64,000 nucleotides of DNA from FEN-1219 sp963728995 (GCA_963728995.1 CAVSMD010000005.1:186001-250000), one strand, 5' to 3'; positions 1 through 8,704 are shown, numbered from the stretch's first letter. Numbers and translations: made by a program. The notes: generated by a model not told the origin, from the sequence alone.

Positions 1-670
1 CGCCGACGGCCATGTTGCCGGACGGGCTGATCAGGTTCGCGCGCGTCGAGCGCGCCGACGATCTCGTCCGGCGACATGTCGTAGGAGCGCAGCCGGTCCG
101 GGTCGACGTTGATCACGATCGTGCGCGCGCTGCCGCCGAAAGGCGGCGGCGCGGAGACGCCCGGCAGCGTCGCGAACAGCGGCCGCACGCGATTCAGCGC
201 CGCATCCTGCATTTGCGCGACCGTGGCCGTGTCGCTCGAGAACACGAGGTTGCCGACCGGCACGCTGCCGGCGTCGAAGCGCATGATGAACGGCGGCACC
301 GTGCCGGGCGGCATGAACGCGCGCGCGCGGTTCACGTAGCCGACCGTCTCGGCCATCGCCTGATTCATGTCGGTGCCGGGGTAGAACTGCAGCTTCATGA
401 TCGCAGCGCCCTGGATCGACTTCGACTCGACGTGCTCGATGCCGGTGATGTAGAGGAAGTGGTACTCGTAGTAGTAGGTGAGATAGCCTTCCATCTGCGC
501 CGGATCCATGCCGCCGTACGGCTGCGCGACGTAGATCGTCGGAATGCCGAGCGTCGGGAAGATGTCGCGCGGCATGCGCTGCAGCGCGAGCGCCGGCGCC
601 GAGCAGCACCGCGACGACGAGGACGATCACGGTCATCGGCCGGCGCAGCGCTGCTCGCGACGAGGTTCAT
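1..670 (-). CDS. RND efflux permease, N-terminal part (frameshifted, runs off window)
   Basis: Inner-membrane proton-driven pump subunit of a tripartite RND efflux system. Read on the minus strand, the start aligns with the family's usual opening (MNLV...LRRPMTVIV), followed by RMPRDIFPTLGIPT and a periplasmic stretch with YITGIEHVESKSIQG and FYPGTDMNQAM, typical of AcrB/MdtB permeases. The frame breaks near 650 and again near 600; the rest of the visible part is open to the window edge. Start chosen at ATG 670; a TTG at 679 also lies in frame. The C-terminal bulk is outside the window. It is divergent from the adaptor and outer-membrane factor at 825-3286, which is unusual because these three are normally co-transcribed. 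Substrate cannot be told from this fragment. Confidence 0.85.
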
Positions 671-677
671 CGCCGCC

Positions 678-710
678 AATCTACCGGTCGCAGCTGAAAA
701 ACATCTGAAA
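678..710 (-). promoter_or_regulatory. Predicted promoter/operator of the RND permease gene
   Basis: Minus strand carries TTTCAG, five bases, TTTCAG (694-710), then ten bases, then TAGATT (678-683) as a -10. Two hexamers with 11-bp period are the normal site shape for OmpR/PhoB-family response regulators, and the downstream copy sits where a -35 would. The predicted transcript would begin almost at ATG 670, so the mRNA would be leaderless or nearly so. The same arrangement, mirrored, faces the adaptor gene. Confidence 0.5.
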
Positions 711-758
711 GCCGGCGCCGAGCTCGAGCGACTCGCGGGCAGCGCACGGCGCTGCGCG

Positions 759-791
759 TTTCAGAGAGCTTTCAGATAGCGCGGCTAGACT
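759..791 (+). promoter_or_regulatory. Predicted promoter/operator of the RND adaptor-OMF genes
   Basis: TTTCAG-N5-TTTCAG (759-775), ten bases, then TAGACT (786-791). Hexamer sequence, 5-base gap, 10-base distance and -10 all match the divergent copy at 678-710. The proximal hexamer overlaps the expected -35, which suggests activation by a DNA-bound response regulator. The regulator is not identifiable from the window. Confidence 0.5.
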
Positions 792-824
792 GCGGGAGGG
801 TCGCCAGTTCGCGTTCGAGCCAGG

Positions 825-1926
825 ATGCGCACTACGTTCGACCAGCCGGATCCGTGCATCCCGCACGCCTACGGAGGCTTGCTCTGCGCCGCGGCTCTGT
901 GCGCGGCGTTCGTGCGCGGGCTGTCGCGCCGCTGCACCGCGCTTCGCCGCAGCGCAGCCGACGGCGGTGCGCGTCGTGCAGCTCGAGCGGCGCGATTTCG
1001 TCAGCGAGACCACGCAGCCCGCGACGGCCGAGGCGTTCTTCGAGGCCGATCTCGGCGCGAAGGTCACCGGCCACGTCAGCGAGCTCGCCGTCGACATCGG
1101 CGCGCGCGTGAAGGCGGGCCAGACGCTCGCGCGGATCTCGGTGCCGGAGCTCGTTGAGGCGCGCAACGCGGCCGCGGCGGACGTGACGGCGCTGCGCTCG
1201 GCGCGCGAGCGCACGGCCGCGCTCGTGGAGCACAAGTCCGTCACGGAACGCGCGCTCGTGGAGGCCCAGACGCGGCTCGACGCCGCGATCGCGCGACAGG
1301 CCGGAGCGGAAGCCGAGCTCGACTACACGTTGATCAAGGCGCCGTTCGACGGCGTCGTCACGCTGCGGACGATCGATCCCGGCGACATGGTGTACCAGGC
1401 CAGCTCGCCGAAGGGCAAAGCGGAGCCGCTGCTGCGCGTCGCGAAGCTCGACGTGATTCGCGTGAAGACGTTCGTGCCGGAGCTCGACGTCGAGATGGGC
1501 CGACGTCGGCGACGCGGCTGCGGTGACGTTCGACGCGCTGCCCGGGCGCGTGTTCAGCGGCGCGATCGCACGAACGTCCGGCGTGCTCGATCCCGGCACG
1601 CGGACGATGCAGGTCGAGATCGATCTGCCGAACGGCGACGGCGCGATCCGGCCCGGACTTCTACGGCCGAGCGCGGCTCTCGCTCGAGCGGCACGCGCAC
1701 GCGCTGGCGCTGCCGTCGACCGCCGTTGCGTCTCGGCGACGGCGCGGCGCACGTGTTCGTCGTGGCCAAGGCGACTCGGCGCGCCGCAAGGACGTGATGG
1801 TCGGCATCGTCGACGGCGCAATGGACCGAGATCGCGGGAGGGCTCGACGAAGCCGATCGGGTCGTCGTGCCGTTGTCCGGCGCAGCCTTGACGGACGGGG
1901 CGCAGGTGCGCGTCGCGAACCCGTGA
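825..1926 (+). CDS. RND efflux periplasmic adaptor (HlyD/MFP family), frameshifted
   Basis: Membrane-fusion protein that bridges an RND permease and an outer-membrane channel. The N-terminal leader (GGLLCAAALCAAF) looks like a signal peptide. After a frame break before about 950 the mature part begins AAAQPTAVRVVQLERRDF, then a biotinyl-lipoyl half (GAKVTGHVSELAVDIGARVK), an alpha-helical hairpin (residues with ARERTAALVEHKSV), and the second lipoyl half (IKAPFDGVVTLR). Further breaks near 1500, 1665 and 1770 interrupt the beta-barrel and membrane-proximal parts, which resume as TFDALPGRVFSGAIART and VMVGIVDGA. The TGA at 1924-1926 fits the usual family length of about 365 residues. Followed directly by the TolC-like gene. 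Confidence 0.82.
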
Positions 1927-3286
1927 GCGCGCCGCCAGACGACGACGCTGCGTAGCACCGGTGCTGCTCGCGCTCGGCGCTGCTGCTGCTCGCAGTGGGC
2001 GCTGGCGCCGCGCTCGTCCGCGGCCGACGAAACGCTGAGCATCGATCTCGCCACGGCGCTGCGCCTCGCGGACGAGCGCAACCTCGACGTCGCGATCTAC
2101 TATCAGCGCGTGGCGGCCGCCTCGGCGGCCCTGGCCGAGACGCGCCTGCTCGCCGTGCCGACGCTGCGCGTCGGCGCGAATCGCGACCGGCACCAGGGCA
2201 CGATCCAGGAGACGAGCGGTCTCGTCATCGACGCGGACCGTGCGTCGCGCTTCACGGGCGTCGGCGCATCCGTTGCCGTCGACATCGCGGCCGCGATCTA
2301 CAAGCCGTTGGCCGCGCGGCAGAACCTCGACGCCGTGCGCGCGTCGGCCACGGCCAACCGGCATCGGGTGCTCGTCGACGTCGCGGCGGCGTACCTGCGT
2401 CTGCTGCAGGCGCGCGAGCAAGCCCGCGCGGCCGACGCCGCGCTCGAGCGCGCCAACGATCTCGCCGCAGCTCACGGCCAACTACGCGACGACCGGCGAA
2501 GGCCTGCAGGCCGACGCGGAGATGGCGGCCGTGCAGCCGCTGCTCTGGCAGCAGCGGCAGCTCGCGGCACGCGAGGCCGTCGAGACCGCGGCGGCGACGG
2601 TCGTCGGCTTGCTGCATCTCGACCGCGGCACGCGGATCGAGCCCGTCGAGCAAGCCGTCCCCACGCTCGAGCTGTATGCCGACGGTCAGGACCTCGAGCG
2701 ACTGATCGACCGGGCGCTCGACGGACGTCCCGGAGCGCGAGCAGCTCGACGCGCTGTTCGCGGCCGCCGAGGACGAGTTGAAGGCGCAGCGCTACGGCCT
2801 CTTCATTCCGCGCGTGGGGCTCGGCTACAGCAGCGGCGAATTCGGCGGCGGACCGGGCGACAGCATCGCGAACACGGCCCACCGCGACGATCTGGCGCTG
2901 CAGCTGTACTGGCAGTTCGATGCGCTCGGCCTCGGGCACCGCGCCCGGGTCGAGCAGCAGCAAGCGCAGCTGCGCGAGATCGGCCTGGAGCGCGACAAGC
3001 TCCACGACGCGATCGTCGCCGAGGTCAGGACGGCCTACGCCGGCGTGCAGAACCGGCGCGGCCAGCTGCCGCTCGCGGACGCGGTGGTGCACCACGCGGC
3101 CGAAGCCTACGAGCTGCAGCGCGAGCGCATCTACGACCAGCAAGGGCTGCCGCTCGAGGCGCAGCAAGCGATGCAGGCACTCGCGAACGCGGAGCTCGCC
3201 CGCATCGACGCCGTGGTCGGTTACGACCTGGCGCAGATCCGCCTGCACACGGCGCTCGGCAATCCGCTCGAAAGACGACGCCTTGA
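1923..3286 (+). CDS. TolC-family outer-membrane efflux protein, frameshifted
   Basis: Outer-membrane channel of the tripartite efflux pump, partner of the adaptor just upstream. Recognisable parts are ETLSIDLATALRLADERNLD at the mature N-terminus, long Ala/Arg/Glu-rich helices (VLVDVAAAYLRLLQAREQ), strand segments (FIPRVGLGYSSGEFGGG; LQLYWQFDALGLGHRARV) and the second helical repeat ending YDLAQIRLHTALGNPLE. Frame breaks lie in the signal peptide (before about 2030) and near 2470, 2730 and 3275. The start is uncertain; a GTG next to the adaptor stop is the natural candidate. The stop at 3286 assumes one final frame change, because without it the frame reads on into the next gene. Confidence 0.78.
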
Positions 3287-3371
3287 GCCGCGGGGCACGG
3301 CGCCGCCTCGGGCACGAGCGCGGCCGCGATCCGGTTGCGAACGACCCGGTATCCGTGTATTTACCGTGGCC

Positions 3372-4061
3372 ATGCACGAGTCCCGCCGCGCACGCTCGGA
3401 GAGCGCCCGAATCAGGGCGTGGCGCACCGCGCTCGCATGTCTGCTCGCCGCAACCGTGCCGGTCGCGGCGCACGGCGCCGGCAAGCCGGATCTATCCGGC
3501 ATCTGGATGCAGGACCGCGGCAGCTGGGTCGTCGATCAGCTGCCGTTCACGCCCGCGGGCGCCGCGAAGCATGCGTCGAAGAAAACGCCGAACGCGATCG
3601 AGGCCTGCACGGTGCACTACTTCGGCCAGATCATCACGGGGCCCCTGCCGGTCGAGATCCTGCACACGGACAAGCGCGTGACGCTGCTGTACGAGAACGA
3701 CCACGAGGTCCGGCGGATCTTCATGGATGGGCGTGGTCACCCGAAGGACCTGTACCCCACCGTCATGGGTCATTCGATCGGCCACTGGGACGGCGACACG
3801 CTCGTGATCGACACCGCGGGACTCCGGGAAGGCTGGTTCCGGCCCGAGGGCGTGCCGTACACCGAGCACGCGCGCGTCGTCGAGCGGCTCACACTCGATC
3901 CCAAAGGCGACAAGATCCACGTGGCGCTCACGCTCGAGGACCCCGAGTACTACGAGAAGCCGGTCGAGGTCACACGCGAGCTCACGAGAATGCCGAACGG
4001 GGAAATCCTCGAAGACCTGTGCGTCGTGTCCGACTATCTCTATAACGAGGCGCCGCCATGA
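3372..4061 (+). CDS. Secreted 'PDLSG' family protein, paralogue 1
   Basis: 229-residue exported protein of unknown function. It has a signal peptide (residues about 15-36, ending VAAHGAG), then the GKPDLSGIW opening and the core HSIGHWDGDTLVIDTAGL, the hallmark of a widespread but uncharacterised family in soil proteobacteria. A second member lies at 57680-58513. The ATG of the downstream DUF6152 gene overlaps its stop by four bases (ATGA), so the two are translationally coupled. Start at ATG 3372 gives a clean signal peptide. Function unknown; the constant pairing with DUF6152 suggests they act together outside the cytoplasm, which is inference. Confidence 0.8.
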   Translation: MHESRRARSESARIRAWRTALACLLAATVPVAAHGAGKPDLSGIWMQDRGSWVVDQLPFTPAGAAKHASKKTPNAIEACTVHYFGQIITGPLPVEILHTDKRVTLLYENDHEVRRIFMDGRGHPKDLYPTVMGHSIGHWDGDTLVIDTAGLREGWFRPEGVPYTEHARVVERLTLDPKGDKIHVALTLEDPEYYEKPVEVTRELTRMPNGEILEDLCVVSDYLYNEAPP

Positions 4062-4495
4062 AGAACCTGCTCAGCATGGTCGTCGGCCTGGCGCTGCTGT
4101 CATCGGCCGGCGTGTCGCGTGCCCACCATTCGTTTCCCGCCGTGTACGACGCAAAGACGCGCAAGACGATCACCGGTGTCGTGACGCAGATGCTGTACCA
4201 GAATCCGCACGCGCGATTCTACCTGCGCGTCAAGAACGATGACGGCGGCGAGGATATCTGGGAGCTCGAAACTCAGAATACGAGCTTCCTGCGCCGCGGC
4301 GGCTGGCTGCCGGACTCGGTCCAGCCCGGCGATCGACTCACGGTCGAAGGCAACGTCGCGTTCAAGATCGACAAACGCCTCTACGTGCAGGTCGTCACAC
4401 AGGAGAACGGCCACGTGCTCTGGGTGCAGGACCCGGCGCCGCTGCGCGAGGAAGGTTACCTGCCGGCGCAGCCCGCGGCGCCCGCTACCAAGTAA
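4058..4495 (+). CDS. DUF6152 family secreted protein, copy 1
   Basis: 145-residue exported protein. Signal peptide 1-22 is followed by the family signature HHSFPAVYD at the mature N-terminus, then ITGVVTQMLYQNPHARFYLRV, in which the NPH motif is conserved. It ends in a Pro/Ala-rich tail. The fold looks like a small beta-barrel (OB-like) by strand pattern; no enzyme motif is seen. The His-His pair at the mature N-terminus could bind metal, which is only a suggestion. It overlaps the PDLSG gene by four bases. A second DUF6152 copy is at 58510-58899. Confidence 0.85.
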   Translation: MKNLLSMVVGLALLSSAGVSRAHHSFPAVYDAKTRKTITGVVTQMLYQNPHARFYLRVKNDDGGEDIWELETQNTSFLRRGGWLPDSVQPGDRLTVEGNVAFKIDKRLYVQVVTQENGHVLWVQDPAPLREEGYLPAQPAAPATK

Positions 4496-4519
4496 GGCGC
4501 GGTCGGTCGCACCGCCCCG

Positions 4520-4999
4520 CTACTTCCACGAATCGATCGCCTTGCGCTGGAGCGACTCGGGCGTGAACTCCATGACCTCGATCTGCGTGCCCTCGGGATC
4601 CTTCGTCCGCGCGAACAGCGCCTGCGACGGGGTGCGGCCCGGATCGTCGATGGTGGCGCCGCGCTGGCGCAGCGTGGCCACCGTGCCCGCGAGATCGCCG
4701 ACCTCGATGCCGAAGTGCGTGATCCCGGTCGGCTGATTCGGCGCGGCCGGGATCAGCTCGACGAACGTGTTCTTGTTCAGCTGCAGGTATGTGAGTCGTA
4801 CGCTGCCGTCGTCGTTCTTGATCGTGTACGCGGCGCGAAAGCCCATCGTCTTCGTGTAGAACTCGAGCGCCGCGTCGTAGTTCTTCACGACCATGCCGAC
4901 GTGATTCAGCGTGCGCAGCGCGTTGCCCTGCGCAGCGCCATGCTGCATAGCCGTCACACCGACGAGGATCCCCGCACCAAACAGCACCGCGCCCCGCAT
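4520..4999 (-). CDS. Exported VOC (glyoxalase-like) family protein
   Basis: 159 residues with a signal peptide (1 to about 24) and one vicinal-oxygen-chelate domain. It begins LNHVGMVVKNYDAALEFYTK with the usual metal-site His at residue 33; a second His is in THFGIEVGDL, and a candidate metal Glu is in GTQIEVMEF near the end. It therefore keeps the metal ligands that the sister protein at 6932 lacks. The substrate is unknown; an exported location is unusual for VOC enzymes. Convergent with the DUF6152 gene (24-bp gap) and just downstream of the nucleotidase on the same strand. Confidence 0.82.
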   Translation of the reverse strand: MRGAVLFGAGILVGVTAMQHGAAQGNALRTLNHVGMVVKNYDAALEFYTKTMGFRAAYTIKNDDGSVRLTYLQLNKNTFVELIPAAPNQPTGITHFGIEVGDLAGTVATLRQRGATIDDPGRTPSQALFARTKDPEGTQIEVMEFTPESLQRKAIDSWK

Positions 5000-5034
5000 C
5001 TACGCTCCCCTCCGCATAAACCATCGACTCGTCT

Positions 5035-6762
5035 TCAGGCGCCCCCGCAAGGGACCGCCTCCGTCGCATACTGCCAGCGCGCAGCACCGGGCGTCGCAAA
5101 CTCGCTGGCCGCCAGGCGTCCACCGCGGTGGCGCAACCAGTCCTCGACGAGCTCGCGCAGCACGGGCGCGTCTTCCGGCACGTCGATCGCGGCGCCGCCC
5201 ACTGCCGCCCCGAACGCGCCTCTTTGCACGAGCGAGTCGATGGCGGCCACGGTCAACTGCTCGTCGGAATCGATGGGCGCCCCGGACGCCCAGCGCAGCT
5301 CGACATCCGGTCCGGCGTCCGTGCAGCGCACCCGTGCACGAATACCCGAGAGTCCCAGCGCGCCACGCCGGTTGCGACGAACCTCGTCGAGCAGCACTTG
5401 CTTCAGCCCTGCGCCGCTGATGCGCACGGTCAGCAATCGGTTGTCGAACGGGAACACGTCGTACAGGGCGCCGAAGGTGAGCGGCCCGGCCGGCAGATCG
5501 GCGCGCAGGCCGCCGCGCAGGTTGTTGTTGATCGCGACGTCGGCACCGCTCTCCTCGCGCAGCGCGTCGGCGAACAAATTGCCGAGCGCCGACTCGAGAT
5601 CGCCGCTGCGCGGCATCGGCGTGTCCAGGACGACGCCGAGCGGCTCCGCCTGGAGACTGCGCACGCGCGCCAGTGCCGGTGCCATCGCCGCGTCGATGGC
5701 GCGATCCGGCGTCACGACCCGCCCCTCGTAGCGAGCCTGTTGCAGATCCGCGCCATCGCAGTCGAACGTGACGGAATTCTGTCGAGCGCAGACCTCGCGT
5801 GGCGCGAACAGCTGGTGCCGGAGCACTCGCTGCGTGCGCCGATCGACGACCAGGTCGACGCGGCCGAAGGCGCGGCCATGCGAGAACCCCTGCACGATGG
5901 CAATGCCCGCGACTTCGTGCGCGAGGCCTTGATGCGTGTGCCCGGCGGCGATCGCGTCGACGAGGCCGCGCGGCAGGGCGCGCGCCAGCCGAAAGATCTC
6001 GGCCTCGTTGTCGCAAGAAGAAAGATCGGCCGGATCGTCGAACTGCGAGCACGCCCCGCCCGCGTGCGCGCCGACGATGACCACGGCGGCGCCCGCGGCA
6101 CGCAGCTTCATGGCTTCCGCGGCAACGGCGGTCGCGAGCGGCGCGATCCGCAAGCCGTGCACGTTCGCGGCGAGCGTCGCGCGCAGGGCATCGATCGTCA
6201 TGACGCCGACGATGCCGACCTTCACACCAGCCACCTCGATCAGCACCGACGGTTGCACGTTCGGCCAATGCACGGGCTCGCCCGTGGTCTCGTCGAGCAG
6301 ATTCGCGGCGAGATACGGGAACCGCGCCTGTGCCGCGCGCGCCTTCAGCGCGCCGCGCGGGTCGGTGCCAAGCGCCTGGTGCGCGTGCGCGGCGTCGCTG
6401 GGGCCGAAGTCGAAGTCGTGATTGCCGATCACGGCTGCGGTATAGCCGAGCCGGTTGTACGCGTCGACGACGATCGCACCTTCGCTCAAGTCGGATTCGA
6501 TACCGGCCTGGTACGTGTCGCCGGCATCGATCAGCAGCACGGCGCCGCCGTCCGCCGCGCGGGCGGCGCGCAGATTGTCGATGTAACCGCCGAGCAAGGC
6601 CAGGCCGCCCCGCCCGTCGCGGCCGAACACGTTGCCGTGCAGGTCCGTGGTGCCGACGATCGAGAGAGTGATGGTTGGCGCGCGCGGCGCCGTGACGAAG
6701 GCCGCAAGACCCACCCCTGCCAGCGCGGTCAGTACAACGGCGAGGACTGCCGAACGTTGCAT
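5035..6762 (-). CDS. Periplasmic 5'-nucleotidase / UshA-like bifunctional metallophosphatase
   Basis: 575-residue exported hydrolase that likely removes phosphate from nucleotides or sugar nucleotides. A signal peptide or N-terminal anchor (residues 5-26) precedes the calcineurin-like phosphoesterase domain with its metal motifs in order: GTTDLHGN (about 36), DAGDTYQAG (about 80), GNHDFDFGP (about 117), GAHAGG (about 222) and AGHTHQG (about 265). The C-terminal 5'-nucleotidase domain (about 350-530) has NNNLRGGLRADLPAG and ALYDVFPFDN. The frame is intact. The metal motif GAHAGG has Ala-Gly where UshA usually has a second His. Divergent from the VOC gene at 6932. Confidence 0.88.
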   Translation of the reverse strand: MQRSAVLAVVLTALAGVGLAAFVTAPRAPTITLSIVGTTDLHGNVFGRDGRGGLALLGGYIDNLRAARAADGGAVLLIDAGDTYQAGIESDLSEGAIVVDAYNRLGYTAAVIGNHDFDFGPSDAAHAHQALGTDPRGALKARAAQARFPYLAANLLDETTGEPVHWPNVQPSVLIEVAGVKVGIVGVMTIDALRATLAANVHGLRIAPLATAVAAEAMKLRAAGAAVVIVGAHAGGACSQFDDPADLSSCDNEAEIFRLARALPRGLVDAIAAGHTHQGLAHEVAGIAIVQGFSHGRAFGRVDLVVDRRTQRVLRHQLFAPREVCARQNSVTFDCDGADLQQARYEGRVVTPDRAIDAAMAPALARVRSLQAEPLGVVLDTPMPRSGDLESALGNLFADALREESGADVAINNNLRGGLRADLPAGPLTFGALYDVFPFDNRLLTVRISGAGLKQVLLDEVRRNRRGALGLSGIRARVRCTDAGPDVELRWASGAPIDSDEQLTVAAIDSLVQRGAFGAAVGGAAIDVPEDAPVLRELVEDWLRHRGGRLAASEFATPGAARWQYATEAVPCGGA

Positions 6763-6931
6763 GGGCCTGCATTCTAGCGACGAATTCGCTCGTCGGTAGC
6801 GGCTGCGGAACGTTCCGAGGCTCCGCTGGCGCAGGTTTTTGGGCCGCGCGTGGCGCGGTCCTCGCTCCGCCGCAAGCCCCCGGCTATGATCGTGCTACCA
6901 CCTCAATATCTTCTCGCTCGGGGGAACCGCA

Positions 6932-7387
6932 ATGAGAGCTACGACATTTGCATTCGGGTGCGCCGCATTGCTGCTGATCGGCACGGCACAAGCCGGCGTC
7001 ATGCTGAATTCGGCCCGCGTCGGCGGTAAGGACGCCGTCGCGCTCGGCAAGTTCTACGAAACCGCGTTCGGCCTCAAAGAGGTCAACCGCCTCACGTTCC
7101 CCGGCGGCGTGGAGATCTTCCTGAACTTCGGCGACACGGTCGACGCCGCGAAGGCCAACAAGGCGGCCCAGGTCGTGATCATGCAGGCGGAGCCCGCCGC
7201 GAAGGACAGCGTGGCGCATCTGATCTTCGACGTCACCGACGTCGCGGCCACGGCGGCCGCCGTGAAGGCGGCCGGCGGCACGCTGGACCGCGAGCCGGCA
7301 CCGTTCGGCAACACCGGGATCGTGATCGGCATCGCCGCCGACCCGGCGGGCAACCGGATCGAGCTGATCCAGCGACCGCAGCGCTGA
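6932..7387 (+). CDS. Exported VOC family protein without metal ligands
   Basis: 151 residues, signal peptide ending TAQAG (residues 1-22), then one VOC domain: ALGKFYETAFGLKEVNR, VAHLIFDVTDVAATAAAVKA and GIAADPAGNRIELIQRP. The first metal His of active glyoxalase-like enzymes is replaced (ARVGGKDAVAL), so it may bind a ligand rather than catalyse. A GGGGGA Shine-Dalgarno precedes ATG 6932. It is separated from the divergent nucleotidase by about 170 bp, which includes a TATGAT -10-like hexamer near 6885. Related in fold, not closely in sequence, to the protein at 4520. Confidence 0.8.
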   Translation: MRATTFAFGCAALLLIGTAQAGVMLNSARVGGKDAVALGKFYETAFGLKEVNRLTFPGGVEIFLNFGDTVDAAKANKAAQVVIMQAEPAAKDSVAHLIFDVTDVAATAAAVKAAGGTLDREPAPFGNTGIVIGIAADPAGNRIELIQRPQR

Positions 7388-7409
7388 TCGGCGGCTCGGC
7401 CGCACACCC

Positions 7410-8433
7410 TTGCACGGTCTTCGCGAACGGCTGCGCGCCGCGGGCGCTCGCCCGCGGCACGAGACGCTGGCCCTGCGCGCGTGGGCGCGGGGCTTGCGGC
7501 TCGACGCGTTCGCCCGCCGCGAGGACTCGTGGTTTCCGGCGAAGCTCCGCGCGGCGTTGCCGGTGCTCCAGGCCGAGTTCGACGCGCTCGTCACCGTTCG
7601 CGCCGAGCATGCCGGCGCCGACGGCTCGGCGCGATTGCTGCTCGGCCTCACTGATGAGCAGACGATCGAGAGCGTGCTGTTGCCGGGCGACGGGGTGTGC
7701 GTGTCGACGCAGGTCGGTTGCGCGGTCGGCTGCCGGTTCTGCATGACGGGACGCGACGGCTTGCTGCGGCAGCTGCGCAGCGCCGAGATCGTGGCGCAGG
7801 TGGCGCTCGCGCGCGCGCGCCGCCGGATCCGCCGCGTGGTGCTCATGGGCATGGGCGAGCCGGCGCACAATCTCGACGCCGTGCTCGAGGCGATCGAGCT
7901 GCTCGGCACCGAGGGTGATCTGGCCACGAAGAACCTCGTGCTTTCGACTGTCGGTGATCGGCGGGTATTCGAGCGGCTGCCAGCAGGGCGCAGTAAAGCC
8001 GGCGCTCGCATTGTCGCTGCACACGACGAGCGCGACGCTGCGCGCGCAGCTGCTGCCACGCGCACCGCGCATCGACCCGGCCGAGCTCGTGGAGCTCGCC
8101 GACGAGTACTCGCGGCTCACGAAGTACCCGACGCAGTTTCAGTGGACGTTGCTCGAAGGCGTGAACGACGGCGACGACGAGCTCGAAAGCGTCGCGCGGC
8201 TGCTGGCGGGCAAGTACGCCGTGCTGAACTTCATTCCGTACAACGAGGTGCCCGGCTCGGGCTTCCGCCGGCCCAGCTCAGAACGTGCTGCGGCGATGGT
8301 GCGTTACCTGCACCGCCGCGGCGTCCTCGCCAAGCTGCGCCGGTCGGCCGGGCAGGACGTGGAAGGCGGGTGCGGGCAGCTGCGGGCGCGAACGGCCCCG
8401 GCCGTGGCGCCGGCGTTATTGCCGCTTACGTGA
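7410..8433 (+). CDS. RlmN/Cfr-like radical SAM RNA methyltransferase, frameshifted
   Basis: Predicted adenine C2 (or C8) methyltransferase acting on rRNA or tRNA. It shows the radical SAM cluster CAVGCRFC (Cys-x3-Cys-x2-Cys) after VCVSTQVG, the VVLMGMGEPAHNLD motif, ALSLHTTSATLRAQLLP, the substrate-site QFQWTLLEGVND and NFIPYNEVPGSGF, and the C-terminal catalytic Cys in VEGGCGQL. One frame change near 7990 separates the two halves. At about 340 residues it is shorter than typical RlmN (about 380), so it may be a paralogue rather than the housekeeping copy. Start is a TTG at 7410, 22 bp after the VOC gene. Confidence 0.82.
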
Positions 8434-8520
8434 AAATCGGCTGGCGCCGGTCGTGAGCCCTCTCAGGCCGGGGGTATGGCCTATTGCGCGGGACCCTACC
8501 GGCGCCATGCGCGGTGCTCT

Positions 8521-8592
8521 TCAGATGACTTTCGCGTCGGCGACCGCGTAAGCCGCCAACAAGCCCAAGCAGATCATTGCGATGATGGTCAT
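8521..8592 (-). CDS. Putative 23-residue membrane microprotein
   Basis: An ATG at 8592 opens a 23-codon frame encoding MTIIAMICLGLLAAYAVADA plus three residues, ending at TGA 8521. An AGAGGGAG Shine-Dalgarno lies about six bases upstream. The peptide is one hydrophobic segment of about 17 residues. It is transcribed away from the LysR gene at 8705 and shares its upstream region, where two dyads lie. No homologue comes to mind. Small size makes chance possible, but the strong ribosome site, hydrophobic composition and position support a real gene. Confidence 0.4.
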   Translation of the reverse strand: MTIIAMICLGLLAAYAVADAKVI

Positions 8593-8656
8593 GTGCTTCT
8601 CCCTCTGACCGTTCCTCTATGGGCACTAACGTAGCGCCGACGTGATATGATTCCAA

Positions 8657-8693
8657 GTGACATTTAATACATAGTCACATGAATCAGGTTCAT
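8657..8693. promoter_or_regulatory. Two adjacent dyads, likely LysR operator
   Basis: GTGAC-N12-GTCAC (8657-8678) is followed directly by ATGAA-N5-TTCAT (8679-8693). The second is a T-N11-A palindrome, the LysR-family consensus shape. The pair sits 12-48 bases before the LysR start and within 65-101 bases of the divergent microprotein start, the usual place for an autoregulatory LysR site. Confidence 0.5.
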
Positions 8694-8704
8694 ATCCCTC
8701 GCTT

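Noticed and set aside
12..779. Long plus-strand open frame opposite the RND permease
   Set aside because: Arg/His-rich shadow of the permease on the other strand; the minus-strand frames carry the family motifs.
832..3473. Two long minus-strand open frames (832-2481 and 2472-3473)
   Set aside because: Antisense shadows of the adaptor and TolC-like genes, with Arg-rich low-complexity products and no motifs.
5128..6777. 549-codon plus-strand frame opposite the 5'-nucleotidase
   Set aside because: Same length as the real gene but composition is typical of the antisense third-position GC effect.
8426..8656. 76-codon minus-strand frame over the LysR upstream region
   Set aside because: No ribosome site or recognisable features; it covers the better-supported 23-residue frame in another phase.
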